NCBI GenBank assembly: GCA_003130815.1
Contig: QFDA01000008.1
Location: 1 to 39,446 of the forward strand
DNA from: Bacteroidetes bacterium SCGC AAA795-G10
GTDB lineage: Bacteria; Bacteroidota; Bacteroidia; Flavobacteriales; Flavobacteriaceae
DNA length: 39,446 nucleotides
Direction: 5' to 3'
Position numbers and translations under genes: made by a program. Of this stretch, positions 11,224-19,581 are shown piece after piece. The notes beneath the pieces are model-generated. The model was not told where the DNA came from and ran no database searches. It saw only the letters and a list, made by a program, of their open reading frames with translations. Within the stretch, counting starts at the first letter, position 1; each line of letters begins with the position of its first letter.

Positions 11224-12738
11224 CTAGAATTTTATATTATAACTTAATGTAAGTACTGTGAATTTATTTTCTAAATCATATTCATCTGTCAACCCTGCTG
11301 AAAATAATTGTAGATTCTGATTTTGGGTTGACTGAACAAATGACATACTAAAATTACTAGATCCAAAATCAAATCCTATTCCAAAAGTTAATGAATTATC
11401 ATTTTTAAAAATATCCCGTTTACTGTTTGATCTTTGATAATAGCCTGCTCTAAGACTAAGATCTTCTATCCTATACTCACCTCCAAATTTAATTGTATTA
11501 ACAGGTGTAAATGCCTCCTGAAAACTAGAGGTTAAGCCATCTAGATATGCGCTAATTGATTCGGAATTTAGTGTAATATTTGATAAATTTTGGTAATTAT
11601 ATTCAATAGATAATAGACCTTTATTATCAAAAATATATGCAAAACTTACACTTGATTTAGCTGGGATTCTTAATTCATATGGACTAAATGAGTTTATTAC
11701 ATTAGGTTCAAGGATTTCTTTTACACGTATACCATTTTCAGATCTAAAGCTGCTGATTTTTTGTTGAGTCTCATCAGCAATATTTATCCATTGAGGGCTA
11801 TCATAGCTAAGACCTATCCTCAAATTATCAAACTTTAGGATTCCACCAAACTGCAAAGAGAAGCCTTGGCCGAGGCTTAACAAAGAATTTTCAAAATTTA
11901 CATTACTTACTAATGAATTCGAATCATGGTCTTTTTCATAAAAATCTTGCAAATTACTAAATTCAATTCTGTGTTGATTGATATTAAATCCGAGGTGAAG
12001 AAAATCTTTGTATAGCCCGCTGAAATTAAAACTTGTTTTCCTATGATAACCCTCATTAAATTGATTTAAAATATGATTAAATCTATCAGATTTGATATTT
12101 GACACATAAGATCTCTCAGATAAATTATTTGTTGTAGGATCAATTATATAGGATTGGTATCCAAGGAAAGCTTGTTGAGCATCAAAACCTATCTCTTCAC
12201 CCAAATAGCCATATATATTTGAAATGGTTTCATCATCATATATTTGAATATCTTCTAGTACGACTCCATCAGCATAATAAAGGAAGTAATCTGAAATGCT
12301 ATTTTTTCCAGCCCCATTAATAGAGCTTCTTTGATCAAAACTTGTTATCCTGTTAACACTTATAGAAGCAGTTATTCTTTTCCAAGAACTTTTCTCATTA
12401 GTATTATTAAAAACAAATGCAGCACCAAATTGATCAAAATAAAAATCTTCATCTTTAATAGTTCTTGGCTGACCTGAATAAATTCCTTTTACGTTTTTTG
12501 AATTATAATTTATTGAAGCTCCAATTTCATTATATAAAAAAACTGATGAGCCAGCTGGATTATTTATTATAGAGGACAGGTCACCTCCTAGAGCACCAAA
12601 AGCTCCTGCCATAGATTTATATCTAGCCGAACCATTTAGAGATGAAGATGTAATATAATTTAAATCGTTTAGGGTTTGTGAACTAATAAAATTCGAAATT
12701 AAAGCTGTAATGCCTATATAAAATAAGTTTCGCATCAA
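11224..12738 (-). CDS. OmpP1/FadL-like outer membrane protein
   Basis: Probable outer-membrane beta-barrel. A signal peptide covers about residues 1-20 (hydrophobic run ending ISSQ). It is followed by NYITSSSLNGSARYKSMAGA and GALGGDLSSIINNPAGSSVF, the FadL-type N-terminal hatch region with its NPAG motif. The rest alternates in the way of beta strands and ends in a short strand YNIKF with a terminal aromatic, as barrel substrates of BAM do. Members in flavobacteria are often named hemin receptor or OmpP1/FadL transporter; the true substrate is unknown. It starts 18 bases after the lipoprotein gene 12757-14160, so the two form an operon. Length is 504 aa. Confidence 0.85.
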   Translation of the reverse strand: MMRNLFYIGITALISNFISSQTLNDLNYITSSSLNGSARYKSMAGAFGALGGDLSSIINNPAGSSVFLYNEIGASINYNSKNVKGIYSGQPRTIKDEDFYFDQFGAAFVFNNTNEKSSWKRITASISVNRITSFDQRSSINGAGKNSISDYFLYYADGVVLEDIQIYDDETISNIYGYLGEEIGFDAQQAFLGYQSYIIDPTTNNLSERSYVSNIKSDRFNHILNQFNEGYHRKTSFNFSGLYKDFLHLGFNINQHRIEFSNLQDFYEKDHDSNSLVSNVNFENSLLSLGQGFSLQFGGILKFDNLRIGLSYDSPQWINIADETQQKISSFRSENGIRVKEILEPNVINSFSPYELRIPAKSSVSFAYIFDNKGLLSIEYNYQNLSNITLNSESISAYLDGLTSSFQEAFTPVNTIKFGGEYRIEDLSLRAGYYQRSNSKRDIFKNDNSLTFGIGFDFGSSNFSMSFVQSTQNQNLQLFSAGLTDEYDLENKFTVLTLSYNIKF

Positions 12739-12756
12739 ATAATTTATTTTGAATCT

Positions 12757-14160
12757 TTAATGCGTATTTCCCCTTCCTCCAGATGAAGAACTTCTTCCTG
12801 AAGAGGATCTATTAACACCTCCAGTATTAAATGAGGAATTGCTTCTACTTAAATTATATGATCTGCTGAAAGAGTTATTATTAGAAGAATTTTTAGGTCT
12901 TACCATATTACTTCTTCTAACATTACTATTTTGAACTTTCACATTACTTCTAGCACCTCTGTAACTACCTTCCTGAACTCGTGTGTAGGATCTGTTTCCA
13001 CTGCTCATATTACTCTGAATTTGTCTAGCTTGAGGGCTATTGAAAATGATGGAGGACCCTCTGTTAAAATTTCTTTCAACCATTCGATTTTCAGTTCGTA
13101 GTCTACCTGAACCAATTGATCTTTGGTTTGGTGTTTTTAAAATATTTGTATTCGCTTTCGAAAAGCTTGATGATCTGTTTCTATTAGTTAAATAATTTAA
13201 ACTATTTGAATTTCTAATCGAGTTGAAATTATAACTTTGATTACTTTTTACTCGGTTTCTATCGTAACCAATAGAGGAAATTCTTCCAATTGAACCACTT
13301 CCTCTCCCAAGATTGAATCTAGTAATTGTTTTTTCAACATTACGTGATCTGGAATTATTATTAGACTTATTAATTAAGCGTGAGTTTGAATTCATATTAG
13401 ATCTCTCGCCTCTTCCTGAATTAACTCTAGCTATTGTAGTTCTGTATGATCTAGAACCACTTCTTCTGATATTATTTCCATAATAATCATTAAATCGATT
13501 ATAATTATAATATCTATTAAACCAATTATTTCTGTAGCCAAATCCAGAAGCAAATCCTAACCCATAGGGGTTATAAAAACCACCAAAGAAATTATATGGA
13601 TTGTAAAAAGTATCATATCCTCTCCATCTCCAGAAATCTGCATATCTACCATAAGGACTCCACATTGGAAAATTTGACCATGGACTCATAAATCCATTAA
13701 ATCCGAATTGGAAAGGGGAGTAAAAATAATTGTTCCAAAAGGGTGAATAATTAAAAGCAAACCCAGACAACCCCCATAAAAAGTTTGGATTATTATTAAA
13801 TAAGATTACTTCTGTTTGTGATGGATTTCCACCCCAAGGAATTTGACTTTTGTTAAGTTCAATATCTGTTGCATCTATTTCATCAATAGAATTATAAGAA
13901 TCAATGTCAGTAAAATAAGTTTCATTTGAAGTTGAACTTACATACCCATTTTTAGCGGCATCATTAAAATACTTTTTATAGTAATTATTATTTCCGTCTT
14001 TTTTCATCTCTCTTAATCTTGCACTATTGTTTGATGCGTATATACCGTCATTATCAAAGTATGATGATCCTTGAAAGCTTCCACAGCTGTATAAAAATAG
14101 GGCTAAAACAAGCAAAAGTTGTTGACTATTCATTTTTGAAATAAAGTGAGATGTTTTCAT
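12757..14160 (-). CDS. Low-complexity Asn/Ser/Arg/Gly-rich lipoprotein
   Basis: No enzymatic domain is recognised. The N-terminus has a hydrophobic run ending in the lipobox LYSC (Cys26), so the product should be lipid-anchored. Residues about 120-220 are rich in Phe, Tyr, Trp, Asn and Gly (for example FYNPYNFFGGFYNPYG). The C-terminal half is a basic low-complexity tail of Asn, Ser, Arg and Gly ending SGRSSSSGGRGN. Such composition suggests an extended, possibly surface-exposed or polymer-binding protein. The start could also be the Met at residue 10 (14133). It is the first gene of a pair with the FadL-like barrel, and I recall this pairing next to proS in other flavobacteria. Function is unknown. 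Confidence 0.8.
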   Translation of the reverse strand: MKTSHFISKMNSQQLLLVLALFLYSCGSFQGSSYFDNDGIYASNNSARLREMKKDGNNNYYKKYFNDAAKNGYVSSTSNETYFTDIDSYNSIDEIDATDIELNKSQIPWGGNPSQTEVILFNNNPNFLWGLSGFAFNYSPFWNNYFYSPFQFGFNGFMSPWSNFPMWSPYGRYADFWRWRGYDTFYNPYNFFGGFYNPYGLGFASGFGYRNNWFNRYYNYNRFNDYYGNNIRRSGSRSYRTTIARVNSGRGERSNMNSNSRLINKSNNNSRSRNVEKTITRFNLGRGSGSIGRISSIGYDRNRVKSNQSYNFNSIRNSNSLNYLTNRNRSSSFSKANTNILKTPNQRSIGSGRLRTENRMVERNFNRGSSIIFNSPQARQIQSNMSSGNRSYTRVQEGSYRGARSNVKVQNSNVRRSNMVRPKNSSNNNSFSRSYNLSRSNSSFNTGGVNRSSSGRSSSSGGRGNTH

Positions 14161-14194
14161 AACAATTCATTTTAAATATGTGCTACAAAAGACT

Positions 14195-14202
14195 TAGCTT
14201 TG
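14195..14202 (+). promoter_or_regulatory. Possible -7 box of proS
   Basis: TAGCTTTG fits TAnnTTTG, 53 bases before the chosen proS ATG. No TTG lies at the right distance, so support is weak. Confidence 0.3.
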
Positions 14203-14255
14203 TATTACAATGTTACTATATATTTTATTATTTCAAAATCTATGCCAAAAAATTT

Positions 14256-15734
14256 ATGCCAAAGAAATTAACACCTAGGGATAAAGATTACTCAAAATGG
14301 TACAATGAGATTGTAATTAACGCAGATCTTGCTGAAAACTCATCTGTTAGAGGATGTATGGTAATCAAACCCTATGGATATTCTATATGGGAAAAAATGC
14401 AGTACGAGTTAGATAAAATGTTTAAAATGACTGGTCACCAAAATGCATATTTTCCCCTTTTTGTTCCAAAAAGCTTATTTGAGGCGGAAGAAAAAAATGC
14501 AGAAGGATTTGCTAAGGAATGTGCTGTTGTTACTCACTACAGACTTAAAAATGATGAGAATAACAAGGGTAAACTTATGGTTGACCCAAATGCTAAATTA
14601 GATGAAGAGCTAGTAGTAAGACCTACAAGTGAGGCAGTAATATGGAATACATATAAATCATGGATCCAATCATATCGAGATTTACCCTTATTAATTAATC
14701 AGTGGGCCAATGTAGTAAGATGGGAAATGCGAACTAGACTCTTTTTAAGAACTTCAGAATTTTTATGGCAAGAAGGCCACACAGCTCATTCGACTAAAGA
14801 AGAGGCTTTAAAAGAGGCAAAATTGATGAATCAAGTGTATGCCGAATTTGTTGAAAATTTCATGGCCATCCCCGTAATTCAAGGTACTAAGTCAGTAAGC
14901 GAAAGATTTGCTGGTGCAGAGGAAACTTATTGTATTGAAGCCTTAATGCAGGACGGTAAAGCGCTTCAAGCCGGAACATCTCATTTTTTAGGTCAAAATT
15001 TTGCAAAAGCATTTGATGTAAAATTCACGACTAATTCCGGTAAATTAGATTATGTTTGGGCAACTTCGTGGGGAGTATCAACAAGACTTATAGGTGCACT
15101 AATCATGACACATAGTGATGACAAAGGTTTAGTTTTACCGCCTAATCTAGCTCCTTATCAGGTGGTGATAATACCAATTTACAAGGATTCAAATGAGCGT
15201 AAATACGTAGAAAAAATTGCTGAAGATTTAATGTTTAAATTACAAAGTCAAAATATAAGAGTAAAATATGATAATCGTGATAAGTTCAAACCAGGTTTTA
15301 AATTTAATGAGTATGAACTAAAAGGAGTCCCAATTAGACTAGTTATTGGACCCAAAGATGTAAATGATGGTACTGTTGAAATTGTTAGACGAGATAATTT
15401 TTCAAAAGAAACCGTAAAACAAAATGAGATATTTAAAGAAATAAGAGCTAGATTGAATGAAATACAAAATACTCTTTATTTAAAGGCAAAAAGATTTCAA
15501 GAACAAAACACTACATACGTTGATAATTATAAGGATTTTAAAGAAACTTTAAATAATAAAGGAGGATTTATCGCAGCTCATTGGGATGGTACAAATTTTA
15601 CAGAAGAAGCCATAAAAAAAGAAACGAAAGCAACCATTAGGTGCATACCCTTGGATTCGAAAGAGGAGAAGGGTTCTTGTATATATTCAGGTAATCCATC
15701 AAATAAAAGGGTACTATTTGCAAAGTCTTACTAA
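14256..15734 (+). CDS. proS: Prolyl-tRNA synthetase, archaeal/eukaryote-like type
   Basis: Class II synthetase charging tRNA-Pro. The start [16 protein letters not shown] matches the family of about 490 aa that lacks the bacterial editing insertion. Class II motifs are visible: [15 protein letters not shown] (motif 1 area), [13 protein letters not shown] with the following [24 protein letters not shown] region (motif 2), and [22 protein letters not shown] (motif 3). The anticodon-binding domain and a C-terminal zinc-like domain follow. The open frame extends 26 codons upstream to 14178, but that peptide is unlike the family, so ATG 14256 (492 aa) is preferred. Confidence 0.95.
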   Translation: MPKKLTPRDKDYSKWYNEIVINADLAENSSVRGCMVIKPYGYSIWEKMQYELDKMFKMTGHQNAYFPLFVPKSLFEAEEKNAEGFAKECAVVTHYRLKNDENNKGKLMVDPNAKLDEELVVRPTSEAVIWNTYKSWIQSYRDLPLLINQWANVVRWEMRTRLFLRTSEFLWQEGHTAHSTKEEALKEAKLMNQVYAEFVENFMAIPVIQGTKSVSERFAGAEETYCIEALMQDGKALQAGTSHFLGQNFAKAFDVKFTTNSGKLDYVWATSWGVSTRLIGALIMTHSDDKGLVLPPNLAPYQVVIIPIYKDSNERKYVEKIAEDLMFKLQSQNIRVKYDNRDKFKPGFKFNEYELKGVPIRLVIGPKDVNDGTVEIVRRDNFSKETVKQNEIFKEIRARLNEIQNTLYLKAKRFQEQNTTYVDNYKDFKETLNNKGGFIAAHWDGTNFTEEAIKKETKATIRCIPLDSKEEKGSCIYSGNPSNKRVLFAKSY

Positions 15735-15781
15735 TTAAAACTAAATTCTAGGATTTCCTATTTTAATGAATTTTAATGCCC

Positions 15782-15812
15782 TTGTATAATAACATTTTTA
15801 CGTGTACATTTG
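15782..15812 (+). promoter_or_regulatory. tRNA-Glu promoter, TTG-N20-TACATTTG
   Basis: TTG at 15782-15784 and TACATTTG at 15805-15812 are 20 bases apart. The tRNA begins 15 bases after the -7 box, leaving only a short 5' leader. It probably also drives rpsT. Confidence 0.7.
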
Positions 15813-15826
15813 CGCACAAAAATTAT

Positions 15827-15898
15827 GGCCCGTTCGTCTATTGGTTAGGACGCCAGGTTTTCATCCTGGAAAGAGGGGTTCGATTCCCCTACGGGCTA
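15827..15898 (+). tRNA. tRNA-Glu (UUC)
   Basis: A full cloverleaf can be drawn. The acceptor GGCCCGT pairs with ACGGGCT (first pair G-U). The D stem is GTCT/GGAC. The anticodon stem CCAGG/CCTGG encloses loop TTTTCAT with anticodon TTC, which reads GAA/GAG. The T stem AGGGG/CCCCT encloses TTCGATT. The discriminator is A, followed by CA rather than CCA, so the 3' CCA must be added enzymatically. rpsT starts 18 bases downstream. Confidence 0.97.
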
Positions 15899-15916
15899 CA
15901 ATTTAAATTTTAAAAT

Positions 15917-16171
15917 ATGGCAAATCATAAATCTGCACTTAAACGAATAAGATCAAACAATAAAAAAAGGTTATTAAACCGCTTTCAACACAAAACAACC
16001 CGAAACGCAATTAAAAAACTTAAGGGTCTTACTTCAAAAAAAGAGGCAAAAAAACTACTTCCTGTAGTCACATCTTTAATTGACAAGCTTTCCAAAAAAA
16101 ATATAGTCCATAAGAATAAGGCTGCAAATTTGAAATCAAAGCTTACAAAGCATGTTGCAGCATTAAAATAG
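15917..16171 (+). CDS. rpsT: 30S ribosomal protein S20
   Basis: Primary 16S rRNA-binding protein of the small subunit. The 84-residue basic helical protein starts MANHKSALKRIRSN and contains NRFQHKTTRNAIKKL, both typical of S20. It follows tRNA-Glu by 18 bases with no separate promoter visible, so the tRNA and the mRNA are probably one transcript. It converges on rho with a gap of 29 bases. Confidence 0.96.
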   Translation: MANHKSALKRIRSNNKKRLLNRFQHKTTRNAIKKLKGLTSKKEAKKLLPVVTSLIDKLSKKNIVHKNKAANLKSKLTKHVAALK

Positions 16172-16200
16172 CTAAACAAAGTCTTTTACAGTTAACTTAT

Positions 16201-17730
16201 TTAGGAGTTCATAGAAATTAAAAACTCCTCGTTATTCTGGGTCCTAGTAAACCTATCGTTAATAAATTCCATTGCTTCAACGGGATTCATATCAGCTAGA
16301 TATTTCCTCATTATCCACATTCTTTTTATTGTATTTTCATCAAGCAATAGGTCGTCGCGGCGAGTACTTGAAGAAACCAAATCAATTGCGGGAAAAATTC
16401 TTCGATTGGCAATTCTTCTATCTAATTGGAGTTCCATATTTCCAGTACCCTTAAATTCCTCAAATATAACTTCATCCATTTTTGAACCAGTTTCAGTTAA
16501 TGCTGTTGCTATTATTGAAAGAGAACCACCTTTTTCAATATTTCTAGCTGCACCAAAAAACCTTTTTGGCTTATGCAGAGCATTAGCGTCTACACCACCA
16601 CTTAAAATTTTACCTGATGCTGGCTGAACTGTATTATAAGCTCTAGCCAATCGGGTTATTGAATCTAAAAGGATAACAACATCGTGACCACATTCAACTA
16701 ATCTTTTGGCTTTTTCTAAAACTATATTTGCAACTTTTACGTGTCTTTCGGCTGGTTCATCAAATGTTGATGCAACGACTTCACCATCTACATTTCTTTG
16801 CATATCTGTGACTTCTTCAGGCCTTTCATCTATTAATAAAATCAGTTGGTAAACTTCGGGATGGTTTGCAGCTATTGAATTTGCTATATCCTTAAGAAGC
16901 ATTGTTTTACCAGTCTTCGGTTGTGAAACTATCATCCCACGCTGGCCTTTTCCGATAGGACAAAATAAATCCATAATTCTTGAGGAAATTGTACTTTGTT
17001 TTTCTGCGATATTAAATTTATCCTCTGGGAATAGGGGTGTGAGGTGCTCAAAAGATACTCTGTCTCTTACAACTTTTGGATCTAAACCATTTATTTTATC
17101 GACCTTTATTAAAGGAAAGTATTTTTCCCCTTCTTTTGGAGGTCTTACAGAGCCAAGGACGGTGTCACCTGTTTTTAATCCGAATAATCTAATTTGAGAC
17201 TGGGAAACATAAACATCATCAGGAGATGATAAATAATTATAGTCAGATGATCTTAAAAATCCATATCCTTCTGACATCATCTCAAGAACACCTTCAGTTT
17301 CTACAATACCATCAAATTCAAAATCAGGTTGTCTATACCTGCTTTTGTTATCTTTATTGTGGTTTTGATCTGAACGATTATTTAGCTTGTTTTTTTGAAT
17401 ATTATTTTTTGAAAAATGGTTATTTCCCTGGTTATCTTTTTGATAATTATTTTGCTCGTTTTCAGATTTACTTTTGTTTTTTATTTTTTGAACTGGCAGA
17501 ATTTTATTTAGTGTTTTCTTTTCAAAACCTGTTTTACGAACAGATTTCAGTCTATCCTTATTTTGTTGCAGTTCTTTTTTTTCTTCTTCTGGTTTAGAGG
17601 CAATAAAATCAACTATTTGGTATATTAAATCTAGTTTTTTTTGGCCAGCAGTGCTTTTTAAACCAATATTTTTCGCTATTTCCTGTAATTCGGATAATTT
17701 CTTTATTTTAAGAGTTGCTATTTCGTACAT
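16201..17730 (-). CDS. rho: Transcription termination factor Rho
   Basis: Hexameric RNA helicase that ends transcription. The N-terminal Rho_N segment (about 1-45) is [15 protein letters not shown]-like. A basic, Asn/Gln/Lys-rich disordered insert follows (about 55-140), as is usual in Bacteroidota. The RNA-binding cold-shock-like domain has [15 protein letters not shown] near 150. The ATPase core has Walker A QPKTGKT near 268, Walker B VVILLDS near 350, and [16 protein letters not shown] near 420. Length is 509 aa. The insert is very AT-rich at the DNA level, which explains the long open frame on the opposite strand. It is divergent from the DUF4293 gene, an arrangement common in flavobacteria. 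Confidence 0.97.
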   Translation of the reverse strand: MYEIATLKIKKLSELQEIAKNIGLKSTAGQKKLDLIYQIVDFIASKPEEEKKELQQNKDRLKSVRKTGFEKKTLNKILPVQKIKNKSKSENEQNNYQKDNQGNNHFSKNNIQKNKLNNRSDQNHNKDNKSRYRQPDFEFDGIVETEGVLEMMSEGYGFLRSSDYNYLSSPDDVYVSQSQIRLFGLKTGDTVLGSVRPPKEGEKYFPLIKVDKINGLDPKVVRDRVSFEHLTPLFPEDKFNIAEKQSTISSRIMDLFCPIGKGQRGMIVSQPKTGKTMLLKDIANSIAANHPEVYQLILLIDERPEEVTDMQRNVDGEVVASTFDEPAERHVKVANIVLEKAKRLVECGHDVVILLDSITRLARAYNTVQPASGKILSGGVDANALHKPKRFFGAARNIEKGGSLSIIATALTETGSKMDEVIFEEFKGTGNMELQLDRRIANRRIFPAIDLVSSSTRRDDLLLDENTIKRMWIMRKYLADMNPVEAMEFINDRFTRTQNNEEFLISMNS

Positions 17731-17863
17731 TAAATATCTATGATTTTATCCAAACTCTTATTACTTTATGGAGATTGGATTTTGTAGGTTGTAGACAGCA
17801 ATAATACAAATTTTATTTAATATAAAAAGTTTAAAAAAAAAATTAATTTTATAAAAATTAAAA

Positions 17864-18241
17864 ATGATTCAGCGTATTCAAACTTTTTATTTGTTGCTAG
17901 CCTTATTTATTTCAATTTTTATTTATACATATTCATTCGAAACTCTAAGTAGCACATTAATATCTAAATCACATTTTTTTCTGATTTCAGCTACAATTTT
18001 AATTTTTACAATTTTTCTTTATAAAAAAAGAACTCTTCAATCATTTATTTGCTTATCATTATTTATCTTAAACCTAATTGTCTTTCTTTTATTAACTCAC
18101 CTATTTATAAATAATTTGTATTTGGATCTTGTTATTGTTTTGCCAACGCTAATATTGATTCAGCAAATTCTAATTTTCTTAGCCCGTAAATCAATTATAA
18201 AGGATGAAAATTTAATTCGTTCTATTGACAGATTGAGATAA
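17864..18241 (+). CDS. DUF4293 family integral membrane protein
   Basis: A 125-residue protein with four predicted membrane helices (about 5-25, 38-52, 56-82, 88-108). It starts MIQRIQTFYLLLALF, which matches the Bacteroidota DUF4293 family. Members are commonly encoded beside rho, as here. The function of the family is not known. It ends 3 bases before the convergent phosphoesterase gene. Confidence 0.85.
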   Translation: MIQRIQTFYLLLALFISIFIYTYSFETLSSTLISKSHFFLISATILIFTIFLYKKRTLQSFICLSLFILNLIVFLLLTHLFINNLYLDLVIVLPTLILIQQILIFLARKSIIKDENLIRSIDRLR

Positions 18242-18244
18242 CTT

Positions 18245-18736
18245 TTATTTTAATTCTATCACGAATAAATTTTTTATTGTACCATTTTCTAGACTAAATT
18301 TTAACATTGTTCTTTTTTTGTGAAATCCATAAATACCAGCTGCACCTGGATTAAAGTGCAAGTGGTTATACTTTTTATCTTGAATAACTTTTAACATATG
18401 AGAATGACCACATATAAATAAATTAGGATTATATTTTTGAATTAATTCTATAGCATCTCTATTATATCTTCCAGGATAACCTGCAATGTGAGTCATAACT
18501 ACTCTAATTCCTTCGCTATCAAAAATTAAATTTTTTTCAGTCATCATGCGAATTTCGTTGCTATCAATATTGCCATAGACAGCTTTAATTGGTTTTAATA
18601 ATTTGATACTATCAATTACCCTAGTATCTCCTATGTCACCTGCATGCCAAACTTCATCAACATAATTTGTATGAGAAATTATTTTTTCATCAATATATCC
18701 ATGTGTATCAGAAAGCAGTAATATGTTCTTAAGCAT
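18245..18736 (-). CDS. YfcE/MJ0936-family metallophosphoesterase
   Basis: Predicted cytoplasmic phosphodiesterase with a dinuclear metal site. Motifs run in order: LLSDTHG (8-14), HAGDIGD (31-39 region), VYGNID (53-58), MTHIAGYPG (about 81-89) and CGHSHM (about 109-114), all ligands of the calcineurin-like fold. Length 163 aa is normal for the family. The physiological substrate is unknown. It is divergent from truA, with 97 bases between the two start codons, and a minus-strand AACATTTG near 18757-18764 could be its -7 box with one mismatch. Confidence 0.9.
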   Translation of the reverse strand: MLKNILLLSDTHGYIDEKIISHTNYVDEVWHAGDIGDTRVIDSIKLLKPIKAVYGNIDSNEIRMMTEKNLIFDSEGIRVVMTHIAGYPGRYNRDAIELIQKYNPNLFICGHSHMLKVIQDKKYNHLHFNPGAAGIYGFHKKRTMLKFSLENGTIKNLFVIELK

Positions 18737-18790
18737 TAATAAAAATAAATTAATTACAAATGTTTTAATTAAGTCAGCGAAATGTTTTAA

Positions 18791-18821
18791 TTGTTCTAAA
18801 GACTAAATCAAAGTATATTTG
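18791..18821 (+). promoter_or_regulatory. truA promoter, TTG-N20-TATATTTG
   Basis: TTG at 18791-18793 and TATATTTG at 18814-18821 are 20 bases apart. The -7 box ends on the G of a TTG codon that lies in frame with truA, so that TTG should be upstream of the transcript start and cannot serve as the initiation codon from this promoter. Confidence 0.65.
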
Positions 18822-18833
18822 AAACAAAAAAAA

Positions 18834-19580
18834 GTGCGTTTCTTTATTAATTTTTCTTTTAAAGGTACAAATTATCATGGATGGCAATCCCAACCTAACG
18901 TAAACTCAATTCAAGATGAAATGGAAAGGGCAATGTCAATTTTGCTAGACGAACAAATCAAACTTATTGCTTCAGGAAGAACAGATTCTGGAGTTCATGC
19001 ACATAAAATGATTGCACATTTTGACGCTAAATTCCACTCAAATCTAAATAGTGATTTCGTTTATAAGCTTAATCAATTTTTACCGGAAGACATTTCGATT
19101 AATTCAATCAGAAGAGTAAAAGACGATGCACACGCAAGATTTGACGCTTTATCTAGAACATACGAGTATTTCATAAATTCCAAAAAAACTCCTTTTGGAA
19201 ACGAATTTCATTATAACCTTGACCAATCATTAGATATAAAAGCCATGAAAGAAGCCACAAAGTTACTTATCCAATATGATAATTTTGAGTGTTTTTCAAA
19301 GTCAAGAACAGATGTCAAAACTTTTATATGCAATATAAGTTTTGCGGATTGGACTCTCATAGAGAATGGTTATAAATTTACTATAACAGCAAATCGATTT
19401 CTGCGCAATATGGTTCGAGCAATTGTAGGAACAATATTAGATATTGGGTTAAAAAAGAAATTTTTAGATGATTTGGTAAAAATAATTGAAAATAAGGATA
19501 GATCTCTTGCTGGTTTTTCTGTACCAGCAAAAGGCTTATTTTTAAAGGAAATTGAATATCCAAAAAATATTTACTTGTAA
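18834..19580 (+). CDS. truA: tRNA pseudouridine synthase A
   Basis: Isomerises uridines 38-40 in the anticodon arm of tRNAs. FKGTNYHGWQSQPN (from about residue 9) and the catalytic aspartate in ASGRTDSGVHA match the family, as does NRFLRNMVRAIVG near 195. I chose the GTG at 18834, giving MRFFINFSFKGTNYHGW, because TruA proteins usually start MRYF-like. The in-frame TTG at 18819 overlaps a strong -7 box. No in-frame ATG lies near. With a start of transcription about 5-7 bases after the -7 box, the message would be almost leaderless. An ABC exporter gene follows after one base. Confidence 0.93.
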   Translation: MRFFINFSFKGTNYHGWQSQPNVNSIQDEMERAMSILLDEQIKLIASGRTDSGVHAHKMIAHFDAKFHSNLNSDFVYKLNQFLPEDISINSIRRVKDDAHARFDALSRTYEYFINSKKTPFGNEFHYNLDQSLDIKAMKEATKLLIQYDNFECFSKSRTDVKTFICNISFADWTLIENGYKFTITANRFLRNMVRAIVGTILDIGLKKKFLDDLVKIIENKDRSLAGFSVPAKGLFLKEIEYPKNIYL

Positions 19581-19581
19581 A

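Noticed and set aside
17226-17597. Plus-strand ORF opposite the Rho insert
   Set aside because: Explained by the AT-rich, Asn/Lys-coding insert of rho; Phe/Tyr-rich nonsense composition.
19552-19581. TTG start for the ABC exporter inside truA
   Set aside because: ATG 19582 directly after the truA stop gives a normal N-terminus.
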